DNA of 64,000 nt from Allocoleopsis franciscana PCC 7113 (GCF_000317515.1 NC_019738.1:1525501-1589500); one strand, 5' to 3'; counted from the stretch's first letter, positions 45,092 through 54,396 are shown. Program-made: numbers and translations. Notes: generated by a model not told the origin, from the sequence alone.

Positions 45092-45874
45092 GTGTCTACA
45101 CCTCTCATCTTTAATTACCATTCCATGGAAAGACCGTGTAATTTGACATTCCCTAATCAACTCTGTGCCAAAGCCATTCAGGTTCATAACGTCGTTGAAT
45201 TGTCTGAAGCCTTGCTTACAATCGGTCTTCACAGGACTCGTCCGACGTTAGTGTTGGTGGGTGGCGCGAGTGGGATTGGCGAAGCTGACAAAGCCCGCTT
45301 ACAACAGCTATTTACTGACAAGATTGCCCCACTGGCTCAAGAATTAGGAGTGACTGTTGTGGATGGTGGCACTGACGCTGGGATTATGCGGTTTATGGGT
45401 CAAGCTCGGACTCAGAGCGGTGGAACTTTCCCTCTGATAGGCGTGGCGGCGCTCGGCACAGTAATTGTCCCGAATGTTCCTGCTCCTAGTTCGGATGCAG
45501 CCCCCTTGGAGCCAAACCACACACACTTCATCCTGGTTCCTGGCACAAATTGGGGTGATGAATCGCCTTGGTTAGCCTACATTGCCACTGTCTTATCTCA
45601 AGGATTTCCCTCCGCCACGATTGTGGTCAACGGCGGTGAAATCACCTTTCAAGATGTATCCTACAGTGTGCAAGCAAACCGACCCGTCGTCACTTTGGAT
45701 GGTACAGGACGAACAGCGGATAAATTAGCGGCTGCGCTGCGCGGAGAACAAACCGATCCAAGAGCCAGTCAACTAGCGGCTTCAGGGAAAATGCAAGCGA
45801 TCGCCTTACTCGAACATCCCGATCGTGTCACGGCAGTGATTAAAGAGATTCTATCTAGATTACTACATATTTAA
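45092..45874 (+). CDS. SLOG domain protein of TRPM/LSDAT type
   Basis: A 260-residue soluble protein whose whole length fits the LSDAT (SLOG in TRPM, prokaryotic form) domain, a Rossmann-like fold thought to bind nucleotide-derived ligands. Signature loops are LVLVGGASGIGEADKARL, VTVVDGGTDAGIMRFMG, and ILVPGTNWGDESPWLAYIA, all Gly-rich and pocket-forming. GTG 45092 was used; an ATG at 45125 (MERPCNLTF) is an equally good start, since neither has a clear ribosome site. The gene lies 172 bases after the giant SLATT/SLOG gene and 108 bases before a SLATT gene, all on one strand. It most likely senses the signal that opens the SLATT pore; this is inference. Confidence 0.85.
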   Translation: MSTPLIFNYHSMERPCNLTFPNQLCAKAIQVHNVVELSEALLTIGLHRTRPTLVLVGGASGIGEADKARLQQLFTDKIAPLAQELGVTVVDGGTDAGIMRFMGQARTQSGGTFPLIGVAALGTVIVPNVPAPSSDAAPLEPNHTHFILVPGTNWGDESPWLAYIATVLSQGFPSATIVVNGGEITFQDVSYSVQANRPVVTLDGTGRTADKLAAALRGEQTDPRASQLAASGKMQAIALLEHPDRVTAVIKEILSRLLHI

Positions 45875-45982
45875 TGACCACCGACTCAGAGCTAGAAATA
45901 TAAAAACGGACACGGACGTAGCTTGAGTCAAAAGTTTCCATATTTAAGTAGCTAACTAACTACTCAAACCGGGGAGCACACC

Positions 45983-46822
45983 ATGGCAAAAAAGAACACG
46001 TATAATGACTATCTCAAGCAAGAAATGAGTGAGCTGATTGAAGAAATCGAGCTACCTTCTTTGCAGAAACGGTTTATGAAAAGCCGTTGGCTGGATCAAG
46101 TTTTGTGGTTGGAAGGTCGAGCGACTAAATCTCGTAGTCGCCACAATAGCCTGCGACTGATTACGATTATCGGAGGTGTTCTTGTTCCGGCTGTCGTCAG
46201 CGCCAACAGTGGGAATATTTCACAGCAAAACTTAAAACACTTGTTGGGATGGACAGCGTTTGGCTTAAGTCAAGCGGTTGCTATCAGCGCTGCTGTAGAA
46301 GAATTCTTTCATTTTGGTGAGAACTACCGGCGCTATCGTAACACGGCTGAGAACATGAAGATTCAGGGCTGGCAATTCTTTCAGTTAACGGGTCCTTATA
46401 AAGATGCCAAAAATCACAGTGAAGCTTATCCAACGTTTGCGAGTAACGTAGAGAATATCATCCAACAAGATGTAGAGGGGTATATTAGTCAGGCGGTGGA
46501 GTCGGATACCGAAATCAAAGCGGCTACGCAAGCTGTCATGGCTCAAAACATAGCACTGGCTAATATACGGCTAAGTGAGCATTTGCAACCACCACCCTCT
46601 GCCACGAATACTGAATTGTCGCCTCATTCAACAGCCCAAACCCATCAGCCCTCGCCTCCAGTGGTTTTGCTTAAGGAGGATAAGGTAGAGTTGGTGACTT
46701 CTGACTCAATCCCCCATACTCAGTTAGAGTCAAACAACAACCTGGACAATAAAGATTCAAGCATCCCTTCGCTGTCCCCTCCGCTCGTTGCGAATTCGTC
46801 TCCAGGAGTTGAGCCTAAATAA
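45983..46822 (+). CDS. SLATT (DUF4231) membrane protein
   Basis: A 279-residue protein. Residues about 5-165 form a SLATT unit: helix LQKRFMKSRWLDQVLWLEGRA, two membrane segments (LRLITIIGGVLVPAVVSA, about 53-70, and LLGWTAFGLSQAVAISAAVEE, about 86-106), then FGENYRRYRNTAENMKIQGWQFFQL, the typical post-membrane helix. The last 100 residues are a Pro/Ser/Thr-rich, probably disordered tail. SLATT proteins are predicted pore-forming effectors activated by SLOG or nucleotidyltransferase partners; the SLOG gene lies 108 bases upstream. GGGGAG precedes ATG 45983. It is probably the effector of the pair. Confidence 0.86.
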   Translation: MAKKNTYNDYLKQEMSELIEEIELPSLQKRFMKSRWLDQVLWLEGRATKSRSRHNSLRLITIIGGVLVPAVVSANSGNISQQNLKHLLGWTAFGLSQAVAISAAVEEFFHFGENYRRYRNTAENMKIQGWQFFQLTGPYKDAKNHSEAYPTFASNVENIIQQDVEGYISQAVESDTEIKAATQAVMAQNIALANIRLSEHLQPPPSATNTELSPHSTAQTHQPSPPVVLLKEDKVELVTSDSIPHTQLESNNNLDNKDSSIPSLSPPLVANSSPGVEPK

Positions 46823-46897
46823 AATTAGTATGAATCTCTTAATTTCACCCAATCCAAGAAACTCTTAAACAGAGTGAACCTGATGGGAAAACAATGT

Positions 46898-48160
46898 TTA
46901 AAGTTGTTTGAATAGAACGTCTACGGCTTTATTGAATTGAGGGTCTTTTCCCTGAGCGTACTCTAGCGGAAAAGGAACCTCAATATCTGGGATAACACCC
47001 TTTCCTTCCAGACGTTCTCCATCAACCCAAACATTGACTACAGCTAGATATAGGAGATTACCATCTTCTAACAGAAAGGGGCTGCCACCCACAACAGCCC
47101 CTGCTGTTTTTGTCCCAATTAATTTTCCAATCCCGTATTTTTTAAATCCATTAGCCAAAATTTCTTTGCCACTTCTTGAGCCGTTATTAACAACCATAAC
47201 AACGGGTTTTCTCCATTGCAGATCGATTGTTCTTTTTACTCCATCACGGCTCATTTGAGTCAATATCGGAACTTGTTTATTGAAAATATTCAGATAATTT
47301 GGTTCGGCTCCACCCCAGCCATCTCGAAGATCGAGTATCAAACCATCTGCATCTTTAAGTTTGCCAAAGCCAATTTCTTCAATGAGTTGTTGCTGATACT
47401 GATCGCCAGCATACGACCAGATATGGATATAGCCAATTTTTTTATTATCGCGTTCGATAATTTTAGTACTTTCCCGCATCGCTTCTAAAAAAAGCCTATT
47501 CGGGTTAAGTTTTTTGGGAATTACAGTTAAATCCTTGCGGCTTTTGGGGTCAGGACTCTGTTGAATCGATACCTTCACTTCTTGTTCTGCTTTATTAGCG
47601 AAAGATTGAATCGGCTGATACGGTTTGCCATCAACGGCTATCACTTCATCTCCTACTTTCAACCCAGATTGGGCAGCAGGCGTACCGTCAATAACTCCTG
47701 AAATGAAAATTTTTCCGTTAATGTCTTTAGTAAAAATTCCGATTCCTGTATAGTCTAATTTTCCATTTGAAAAAATTCTTTCAAGTTCTTTTCTAAATGA
47801 ACCTCTGTTAAAAATCCCCAATAATTGATAATAGGCTGGCTCTTGTTTAGTATAGAAATGAGTATGAGAAGTCTTGAGTTCGGAGAGCATTTGATTAATT
47901 ACCACCGAGGCTTCCTCTAAAGACTGAACTGGCTTAAGCTGATTTTCATACTCTTGTCGCTTCGCCTTCCAATTCACTCCATTAAAGTTGGGGTCAAAAA
48001 AATGGTCATTCACCTCTTGCCAAACTTCGTTCAAGGTCGCTTGATAGGGTGAACCTTGGGCTGAGGAAACTTTAAGGAATATAGGCCAAACGATAATGAA
48101 AACAATCAAACTGATTATAGTTATAAATTTTAAAATTTTGGAGCCTAGAAAGTTAATCAT
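46898..48160 (-). CDS. S41 family serine protease (CtpA-like) with PDZ
   Basis: A 420-residue exported peptidase. An N-terminal signal/anchor (FITIISLIVFIIVWPIFL, about 12-29) leads to a helical segment, a PDZ domain (about 125-205, GIGIFTKDINGK and GLKVGDEVIAVDGKPYQ), and the S41 protease domain (KIGYIHIWSYAGDQYQ, DGLILDLRDGWGG, VMVVNNGSRSGKEILANG). The nucleophile should be the Ser in SRSGKE; the Lys partner follows in the KKYGIGKLIGTKTAG segment. Cyanobacterial CtpA processes the D1 protein; this more diverged member may have another substrate. It converges on the SLATT gene. It is upstream of nothing obvious on its strand. Confidence 0.88.
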   Translation of the reverse strand: MINFLGSKILKFITIISLIVFIIVWPIFLKVSSAQGSPYQATLNEVWQEVNDHFFDPNFNGVNWKAKRQEYENQLKPVQSLEEASVVINQMLSELKTSHTHFYTKQEPAYYQLLGIFNRGSFRKELERIFSNGKLDYTGIGIFTKDINGKIFISGVIDGTPAAQSGLKVGDEVIAVDGKPYQPIQSFANKAEQEVKVSIQQSPDPKSRKDLTVIPKKLNPNRLFLEAMRESTKIIERDNKKIGYIHIWSYAGDQYQQQLIEEIGFGKLKDADGLILDLRDGWGGAEPNYLNIFNKQVPILTQMSRDGVKRTIDLQWRKPVVMVVNNGSRSGKEILANGFKKYGIGKLIGTKTAGAVVGGSPFLLEDGNLLYLAVVNVWVDGERLEGKGVIPDIEVPFPLEYAQGKDPQFNKAVDVLFKQL

Positions 48161-48261
48161 TAGTCATTGAGAAATAGAAAATAGTAGTAGAACAATGAAT
48201 GATTAACAATGACTAATGACCCAATAGCAAAATCATCTTTCAACTTGCCAATTGGCATCAG

Positions 48262-50166
48262 TTAATGCAGGTCGGCTTCCCAGACAGCCACGTAAATGCG
48301 ACCGGGTTCATTCCGTTCAATGACACCTTTAAGGCTATTATTTCGACCGCTCACGAACCTATAACGATTCGATTTCTGCTGATATACCGCTTCAAGCCCT
48401 TGCTTGATGTCCGCAGAGGCGTTGCCATTGAGCAACTGATTTAATGTCCTTGACATCGTTTTCATATCAACAGAGTCGGAAAAAGATACCTCTGTTTGGC
48501 GAACCCGCCCGGAACTAGGGTCATACAGATATCCTAAGCTAGCTTGACCGGGTACAAAATCTTCATAAAGTAGCGCACGGGTATTCCACATACCCTTGCT
48601 TGCTTTTGAGGGCTGGCCTAATTCTTCTTTGATATAACTTTGCTGTGTTCCTGCGGGAAATGCTGGAATCCTTCTAGACGGCTCAGAATTTTGGTTTGTG
48701 TTTCCTGCTTCAGGTAAGGGAACGGGAATGGATTGGGGTGGGAACGAACTCTGTGACGGTGAAAGTTCTGGAGACGGTATGCTTTTTGAGGCACGTCCTT
48801 GGGGCGATCGCTCAGACGAGGAGGAGTTAGGGAGTACTGGTGAGGGCGTGATTTCCCCAGCTTGTGAACCTGAGACTGGCGTGCTTCCCTGTCGTGGCTG
48901 GGTCGTCGTTCGTTCTGAGGTCGGATTAGAATCGCTAGGTTGTGAACGTGAGCGCGAAGAGGTAGAGGATGAGGGTTGCTGGGTCGTAGGTTGTTCTGAA
49001 GTCGGATCGGAATTGGTAGACTGTGAGCGTGAAGAGGTAGAGGATGAGGGTTGCTGGGTGGTGGTTCGTTCTGAGCTTGGATCAGACGAGGACGAGACTG
49101 TACTGGCGGGTTCAGCCCCTCGCCTTAAGCCCAACGCCAGTCCTACCACAGCAAGAAACAAACTTCCTGCCACCAAAGCGCCGATAATCAGGGGCTTGCG
49201 TCCCTTTCCTGAAAGGGCGGGACTTGAGCCGACGGGAACTGTGTGTCCGGGGGAAGGGTTGGCAATAGGGGGAGTTGAGCGGTTTGGCGTTGCTGGTAAA
49301 CCACCTGGAGCAACCGCTAATGTTGCCATTTCGGAAACACCGTCACCTGATTGTAAGGCGTTGAGCATTTCTCTAGCTGTGGCAAAGCGATCGCTAGCAT
49401 TGAACCGAATGGCGCGATCAATGACCATTGCCAGATTAGGATTGATATTCGGAGCCGTTCGTCGCCACAAAAACTCGCCTGTGCGGTCATCGGTTCCCAA
49501 TTCTTGAGGCAGTTTTCCCGTGAGTAAAAAAACCGCCACTAAGCCCAAACTATACAAATCGCTGGTATACGTCGGGCGTCCCCCAGCTTGCTCCGCAGGC
49601 ATAAACCCAGGCGTCCCAATTACCATAGAGTGAGCCTGATTACCGGGTAGGTTCACCTGGGTATTCATCGCTTCTTTAACAGCGCCAAAATCAATCAGCA
49701 CAGGCAATCTATCCCGTTGTCGGATAATCACGTTATCCGGCTTGATGTCTCGGTGAATCATGCGCTGGCTATGGACATAATCCAGCACCGGCAACAGACT
49801 GACCAATATCTGTTTAACCTCATTCTCAGAAAGCACTCCACCCTTTTCCACCTTTTGCGTCAGGGTGTCGCCTTCAATGTATTCCTGTACCAGGTAAAAC
49901 TGTCCAGCTTCTGAGAAGTAAGCAAACAACCGGGGAATCTGGTTGTTTCCATCCCCCAGTGCCTCTAAAACTGCCGCTTCCCGCCCAAACCGCTCTTGTA
50001 CTATCTTGTAAGCCTGAGGGTCGTGTGTCACTGGCTTTAGCTGCTTGATCACGCAGCGCCGTCCCGAAGGCATATAGGTATCTTCGGCAAGAAACGTGTT
50101 ACCGAACCCACCAGCACCCAGCGTCCGGAGTATGCGATAGCGATTATTGAGCAGCGTTGGCGTCAT
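48262..50166 (-). CDS. Eukaryotic-type serine/threonine protein kinase
   Basis: A 634-residue membrane kinase. Residues about 10-270 form a complete kinase domain: LGAGGFGNTF loop, Lys41 in CVIKQLKP, HRDIKPDNV catalytic loop, LIDFGAVKEA (DFG), GTPGFMPAEQAGG (APE variant), and DLYSLG. A Pro-rich stretch and one membrane segment (about 330-352, PLIIGALVAGSLFLAVVGLAL) follow. An external Ser/Thr-rich linker of about 90 residues with three degenerate repeats of the type SERTTTQQPSSSTSSRS comes next. The C-terminal domain of about 120 residues (LGQPSKASKGMWNTRALLYED and on) resembles domains seen in other cyanobacterial kinases. The signal sensed is unknown. Confidence 0.92.
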   Translation of the reverse strand: MTPTLLNNRYRILRTLGAGGFGNTFLAEDTYMPSGRRCVIKQLKPVTHDPQAYKIVQERFGREAAVLEALGDGNNQIPRLFAYFSEAGQFYLVQEYIEGDTLTQKVEKGGVLSENEVKQILVSLLPVLDYVHSQRMIHRDIKPDNVIIRQRDRLPVLIDFGAVKEAMNTQVNLPGNQAHSMVIGTPGFMPAEQAGGRPTYTSDLYSLGLVAVFLLTGKLPQELGTDDRTGEFLWRRTAPNINPNLAMVIDRAIRFNASDRFATAREMLNALQSGDGVSEMATLAVAPGGLPATPNRSTPPIANPSPGHTVPVGSSPALSGKGRKPLIIGALVAGSLFLAVVGLALGLRRGAEPASTVSSSSDPSSERTTTQQPSSSTSSRSQSTNSDPTSEQPTTQQPSSSTSSRSRSQPSDSNPTSERTTTQPRQGSTPVSGSQAGEITPSPVLPNSSSSERSPQGRASKSIPSPELSPSQSSFPPQSIPVPLPEAGNTNQNSEPSRRIPAFPAGTQQSYIKEELGQPSKASKGMWNTRALLYEDFVPGQASLGYLYDPSSGRVRQTEVSFSDSVDMKTMSRTLNQLLNGNASADIKQGLEAVYQQKSNRYRFVSGRNNSLKGVIERNEPGRIYVAVWEADLH

Positions 50167-50279
50167 GAGCGGTTTAGGAAAGTCTAGATATTATAAAAAT
50201 GGATGTCTATCAACATCTAGATGTTTCCTGAATTCTACTCGTATATAGCTTTTAGGAATCCCCCCAAGGAGATAAGCTT

Positions 50280-50819
50280 CTATTTCAGGTCAAGTAAACC
50301 ATTTTCTTTCAGCTTTGGATTAAATCTAATTTCGGTTTGCACACCACGATATTTGAGAGTTTCTAAAATTTTCGCTTCAACTCGCCGTGCTACTTGTTTT
50401 AAGACCTTAACTTGGGTCAACCCATCCCCTTTTTCATAGCTTTCTTTCTCTTGATCCGTCATCGTTAATTTGGCATCAATGGGCTGAGTCCATGCCGCTT
50501 CATCTGTTCCATTGCCAATCGGCATCGTACCATTTTCTTGAATCCAAGCTTCTCGAATGTTTTCTAATTGGGTACGATTAGGACGGTCAATGGTTTGTAC
50601 TTTAATCCAATAACAGGATTCAGGCTGACGAACTAAATGTTGTTTGAGGCTGAGATAAATGTCACGGGAATAGTTTATGAATTGCAGCGTTTTATCGCTA
50701 TCAAAAATTGCGTATACGCCGATTTTTCCTTGCAATTGTTCCGGCAAATTGCCAGTTTCTTCCAGATAAGGAATATAGTCGAGTTCAGCCAGAGAGGAAA
50801 TTTGAGTTTCAGACACCAT
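50280..50819 (-). CDS. GIY-YIG nuclease-like protein
   Basis: A 179-residue soluble protein. Residues about 30-95 follow the GIY-YIG pattern in a weakened form: GKIGVYAIFD in the place of GIY, QFINYSRDIYLSLKQHL in the place of YIG with helix, and the Glu of LENIREAWIQENGTMP later. A second half (about 105-179) is helix-rich and charged. Such UvrC-like domain proteins occur widely in cyanobacteria without known function. The classical active-site residues are only partly present, so activity is doubtful. It lies 58 bases downstream of another unknown gene on the same strand. Confidence 0.65.
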   Translation of the reverse strand: MVSETQISSLAELDYIPYLEETGNLPEQLQGKIGVYAIFDSDKTLQFINYSRDIYLSLKQHLVRQPESCYWIKVQTIDRPNRTQLENIREAWIQENGTMPIGNGTDEAAWTQPIDAKLTMTDQEKESYEKGDGLTQVKVLKQVARRVEAKILETLKYRGVQTEIRFNPKLKENGLLDLK

Positions 50820-50877
50820 CAGGAATTCAAGATTTTAAATTTAAAATTATTCTTTACGTTCTTCTTGAGTCACACCT

Positions 50878-51204
50878 TTAGGCTATTTTTCGATAAATCG
50901 CGCATAGACGGCTGGGAGTCATAATTTTCGCTTTGAACATAAAGTTCGGTGGCACATTAATGATCAGGTAATCATCCGATGCATGGTACGGTTCAAACTC
51001 GGCTGGCATTCCTTTGGGTGTAGCTGTTGAGTAGGGAACGGGCTGAAAAAGTAATTCTGTAAATTCAACCTTTTGACATTGCCCTTGTGCGGCGATTTGG
51101 TTTAAGAAGGGTTCACTCGTCAATAAACTAAATAAGTTTTCTTTAGCTTCTGGAGCGAGAACAAAACGGCTATCGTAGTTGTTAAGAATTTTTAAGCGAG
51201 CCAT
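50878..51204 (-). CDS. Unknown small protein upstream of GIY-YIG-like gene
   Basis: A 108-residue soluble protein not recognised as any family. It starts MARLKILNNYDSRFVLAPEAKENLF and shows alternating strands such as KVEFTELLFQPVPYST, then DDYLIINVPPNFMFKAKIM near the end. The ATG at 51204 is preceded on its strand by TCTTAAAAGATGGC, without a strong ribosome site. Close spacing suggests co-transcription with the downstream GIY-YIG-like gene. Confidence 0.6.
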   Translation of the reverse strand: MARLKILNNYDSRFVLAPEAKENLFSLLTSEPFLNQIAAQGQCQKVEFTELLFQPVPYSTATPKGMPAEFEPYHASDDYLIINVPPNFMFKAKIMTPSRLCAIYRKIA

Positions 51205-51263
51205 CTTTTAAGATGATTGTTGAATAGGTTGCCATTTGGCTGATTATAATCCACAAGGTACCG

Positions 51264-53765
51264 CTAAAAACGAAATGTCGTGCGGAGGGTGCCGATTACG
51301 AGGTCAGCATTACCGGCGAGGGAACCAGGTGCTGTAATCCAGATAATTCCTGGCGTAATGAAAATATTATCCGTGACCTTCATTTGATAGAACGCTTCTA
51401 CATGCAGTGAAACATCGGGGTCTGGATTATCAAAGGTATTAATAAGCTGTCTGAGTCGGGGGGATGAATTCAGTAATGCGAGTCCAGCCGGAATTAAGGC
51501 GGGATTGTTAATGGATGCAGGATTGACCAGGTTTTGGTTAACTTCTATATCGCTATTTAACACCGTTGGTTCAACACCAACAATAATCCCGGCTAAGTTA
51601 CCTTGTTTACCGAGATCGGGGAATGCCAAAGTAATTGCCCCATTGATGGTATCAATACTGCCACGGGATAATAATCCATTGCCTGTCGATAGAGTGCTGG
51701 TATTGGTATAGCCGACCCAACCCCCTAAAACAAAGCGATCGCTGGCCTGCCAGGAGAACTGTAACCCGTAAGAATTGCTGATAATTGGGATATTCAGGTC
51801 AAATCCCAGGGGAAACCCTGCAAAATCGGGTCGTTGCAATAAATCCCCTAAGGTACCTGTAAAATTATCCGGCGGCAGGGGGGTTCCGGGAACCAGCGCT
51901 GTTAGGGATGTGCCTGGAGTGGTGAGACTGATGGGTACGGGGAGGACGAAGTCTTGGGGAATCGGGGTGGCATTGGGAAGGGAGGTTCCAGCGGGTATTG
52001 GCACTCCGGCGGGTATTGGGGTTCCAGGAGGAAATGTGATAAATCCTACCGTGATGGGAAAGGGCAGTCCATCGGGAAGTGGAAAGGGAAGCGCGAGGGA
52101 TGCCGTAAGCTGTGTTCCCGGTGGCAGTGTTGTATTTGCAGGAATGGTGCTTCCGGTTGGAACTTGTTGTCCGGCAAAAAAGGTGGTGGGAACAATTCCT
52201 GGTGCAGGTTGGGGAACGTCGCCAGTACTGATGGGTTGACCGGCGAGGGTACGAATTAAGGATTGAGGATTAGAAAGAGGGCTACCCGTGAGGGTTTCAC
52301 GGTTATAGGAGTTAATGTAAGTTAGACCAATCTGGAAGCGATCGCTGGGTTTATAAACCAGTTGTGCCATCGCCCCATAAGGCCCATTGAATAAACCCCC
52401 ACCGCTTGCTGGGTTACCCGCGTCACCCGCTAAATATCCTAGACTCAGTTCAAAGGTCTTACCCAGTTGTTGCCTGATGCCAATTCCAGACCCTTCCACC
52501 AAATAATAAATAGGATTGCGGGTGCCAAAGCGAGTCAAAGCCCCGAACCCACCATCGCCATCAAGGAAATTCACTGTACTGGCAAAATCATCGGCGGCAC
52601 CTCCATTCGCCATCAACACCACTTGTGTGCTGCTACTGATGGGGAAACTATAAAGCAGTGCATCAATTTCAACATTATTATTGGCATCTTCACCCGCAAA
52701 TGCCAAATTTCCCTCAAAAGTCTGGGTTCGGGGAGTAAACGTCTCAAGACCAACCGCTTGAAGCCTAGTTCTCAACAAATCTCGACCCGTGAAACTCGTC
52801 TCTAAATTCAGGCGAGCACGGCTGCCAAAAATCCACACGTTATCAGCGGATTCACCAAAAATATCGTCACCGCTTGCAATACCTGCTACGCCAAATATCG
52901 CTTCTCCATCCAGTTTTGTAGTCGTAGAAAACTGAGTGAGTTCCAGTTCATTTGTGCGTTCTTCTATGCCGTCCACCCGACCCCGCAGCGCCGCTAATTC
53001 TGGCGCAAATTCACCAATGATGCGTTGTAAGGTGACTAAATCTTCTCGTCGTACCGACTCTTCTCCACTACTGCTAATGAGTCGCTCAATTTGCTGTAAA
53101 CAAGCATTCAATCCCGCCGCAAATTCATAGCGGGTCAGTGACCGATTGCCGCGATAAGTACCATCAGGGTAACCTGCGATACAGCCGTAACGTTCAACCA
53201 GCGATCGCAGCGCTTCAAACGCCCAGTCACCCGGAGAAACATCTCGTAACTGAGAAACGTTAGTGACTTGATCTAGGGAGTCGGGATTGTTTTCATTGGT
53301 TTCGTTGGTATAAGACTCAATTTGTTCTAAAACATCGGCGTCTTTTGGAAGCAAAACTGAAGTGGGTGAACTCTCAACAACCATTTTGGGAGGCGTCGTT
53401 ATCAGCGATTTTAGCTGTTGTTCTGGCTTAACGACATCAGTGGTTTTCGGCACCTCAATGTCTACAACAACGGACTTATCTTCACTCATTATTATGGGTA
53501 TCATTTCCTCAATATCGGCAACGCTTGGTTCCTCCAGCGTAGTTGCTGAAATCGTTGCTAATACTGGCGTTGTGCTAACAACTAAGTTGTTGCCTGTAGG
53601 ATGTTTTCCTTCTGTCTTTACGTCTAAAATCGTTTCTTGAAGGGGTGAACGGTGTGCGATCGCAGCTTCTGAAGCAACGCCGCAGATTACACTATCCGAG
53701 ACAAATAAAGCGACTCCCAAAATTACCGGACTCGTTAGCCACGAATTCCACCAAGTTATAGACAT
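51264..53765 (-). CDS. Iron-uptake-type porin with SLH domain and large Pro/Thr-rich insert
   Basis: An 833-residue outer-membrane porin of the cyanobacterial SLH/OprB kind. A signal peptide (to about residue 35) and a low-complexity region lead to an SLH domain (DVSPGDWAFEALRSLVERYG, GTYRGNRSLTRYEFAAGLNACL, about 175-235). A coiled-coil (IGEFAPELAALRGRVDGIEERT) and an OprB-type beta-barrel follow, to the terminal aromatic residue in LRTTFRF. It differs from the paralogue at 54397 by an extra stretch of about 120 residues (bases 51855-52215) rich in Pro, Thr and Gly. The ATG at 53765 has GAGGATATGAG before it, the same leader as in the paralogue. Confidence 0.9.
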   Translation of the reverse strand: MSITWWNSWLTSPVILGVALFVSDSVICGVASEAAIAHRSPLQETILDVKTEGKHPTGNNLVVSTTPVLATISATTLEEPSVADIEEMIPIIMSEDKSVVVDIEVPKTTDVVKPEQQLKSLITTPPKMVVESSPTSVLLPKDADVLEQIESYTNETNENNPDSLDQVTNVSQLRDVSPGDWAFEALRSLVERYGCIAGYPDGTYRGNRSLTRYEFAAGLNACLQQIERLISSSGEESVRREDLVTLQRIIGEFAPELAALRGRVDGIEERTNELELTQFSTTTKLDGEAIFGVAGIASGDDIFGESADNVWIFGSRARLNLETSFTGRDLLRTRLQAVGLETFTPRTQTFEGNLAFAGEDANNNVEIDALLYSFPISSSTQVVLMANGGAADDFASTVNFLDGDGGFGALTRFGTRNPIYYLVEGSGIGIRQQLGKTFELSLGYLAGDAGNPASGGGLFNGPYGAMAQLVYKPSDRFQIGLTYINSYNRETLTGSPLSNPQSLIRTLAGQPISTGDVPQPAPGIVPTTFFAGQQVPTGSTIPANTTLPPGTQLTASLALPFPLPDGLPFPITVGFITFPPGTPIPAGVPIPAGTSLPNATPIPQDFVLPVPISLTTPGTSLTALVPGTPLPPDNFTGTLGDLLQRPDFAGFPLGFDLNIPIISNSYGLQFSWQASDRFVLGGWVGYTNTSTLSTGNGLLSRGSIDTINGAITLAFPDLGKQGNLAGIIVGVEPTVLNSDIEVNQNLVNPASINNPALIPAGLALLNSSPRLRQLINTFDNPDPDVSLHVEAFYQMKVTDNIFITPGIIWITAPGSLAGNADLVIGTLRTTFRF

Positions 53766-54396
53766 CTCATATCCTCACAAATCGATTGTTTTAATTTTGT
53801 GATCGCCAGAGATTTCATGAGTTACGAATTCAACCAAAGAGATAACTCTACTTTGTCAATTATTTAATGCCATAGATTACTAGCTTTCTCAGTTACGCCT
53901 ATAGCAAATTGATTGAAAGGAGGTTAATTGAACACGTCACCTTTCAGTTGAATTCCTTAAACTCTGAAGATTGTCTATCAACAGCCGAAGCTAATTTATG
54001 GTGGAGTTTTTCCGACTGTGGCTATCTCCTTGAACATTATCATTGCTGCAAACAAGAACAAGCTTGCACAAAGGCTATAGCGGCTTTCCTGAACCCAGTC
54101 TTTTTTACTTACTGTTGTTATTATCACAAGAGTCACAGGTTAAAGAGTGGATTTAGACAAGGAATACGTTTGTCAACTTAAAGCGTTTAATCAGAGCCGA
54201 TTCGGCTTTAATACTTAAGGCAAAAAGTAATTTTTTGGCAGAATATGATTTTTAAAAAGTAGACCATAGAGTTGGGACACAAGTCAACCGAATGGCTATA
54301 AACATTAACAAGAGACACGCCCTAATGCGTGTCTCTATATCCAGTTAACTCCCAACTGAGCTAACGATTGAGTATCATTGGCTACCCAAATAACAC
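53766..54396. other. Intergenic region between the two porin genes
   Basis: No secure gene in 631 bases. A terminator hairpin lies at 54311-54336. The promoter of the first porin should lie in 53766-53950. The segment AAGGAGG near 53917 precedes only a short frame on the plus strand. Confidence 0.45.
54311..54336 (-). terminator. Probable terminator of the upstream porin gene
   Basis: AGAGACACGC and GCGTGTCTCT pair perfectly over ten bases around CCTAAT, 60 bases past the stop of the minus-strand porin at 54397. On the minus strand it is followed by TTGTTAATGTTT, a weak T-rich tail. Confidence 0.65.

Noticed and set aside
48698-49507. 269-residue plus-strand frame
   Set aside because: It is antisense to the kinase linker repeats and has composition mirrored from them; the kinase frame is clearly real.
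51775-52259. Two plus-strand Gly-rich frames
   Set aside because: They are antisense to the Pro/Thr-rich porin insert; the composition follows from that strand.
53909-54181. 90-residue plus-strand frame between the porins
   Set aside because: The start is a TTG without a suitably placed ribosome site, and the sequence is Cys/His/Tyr-rich in a random way.
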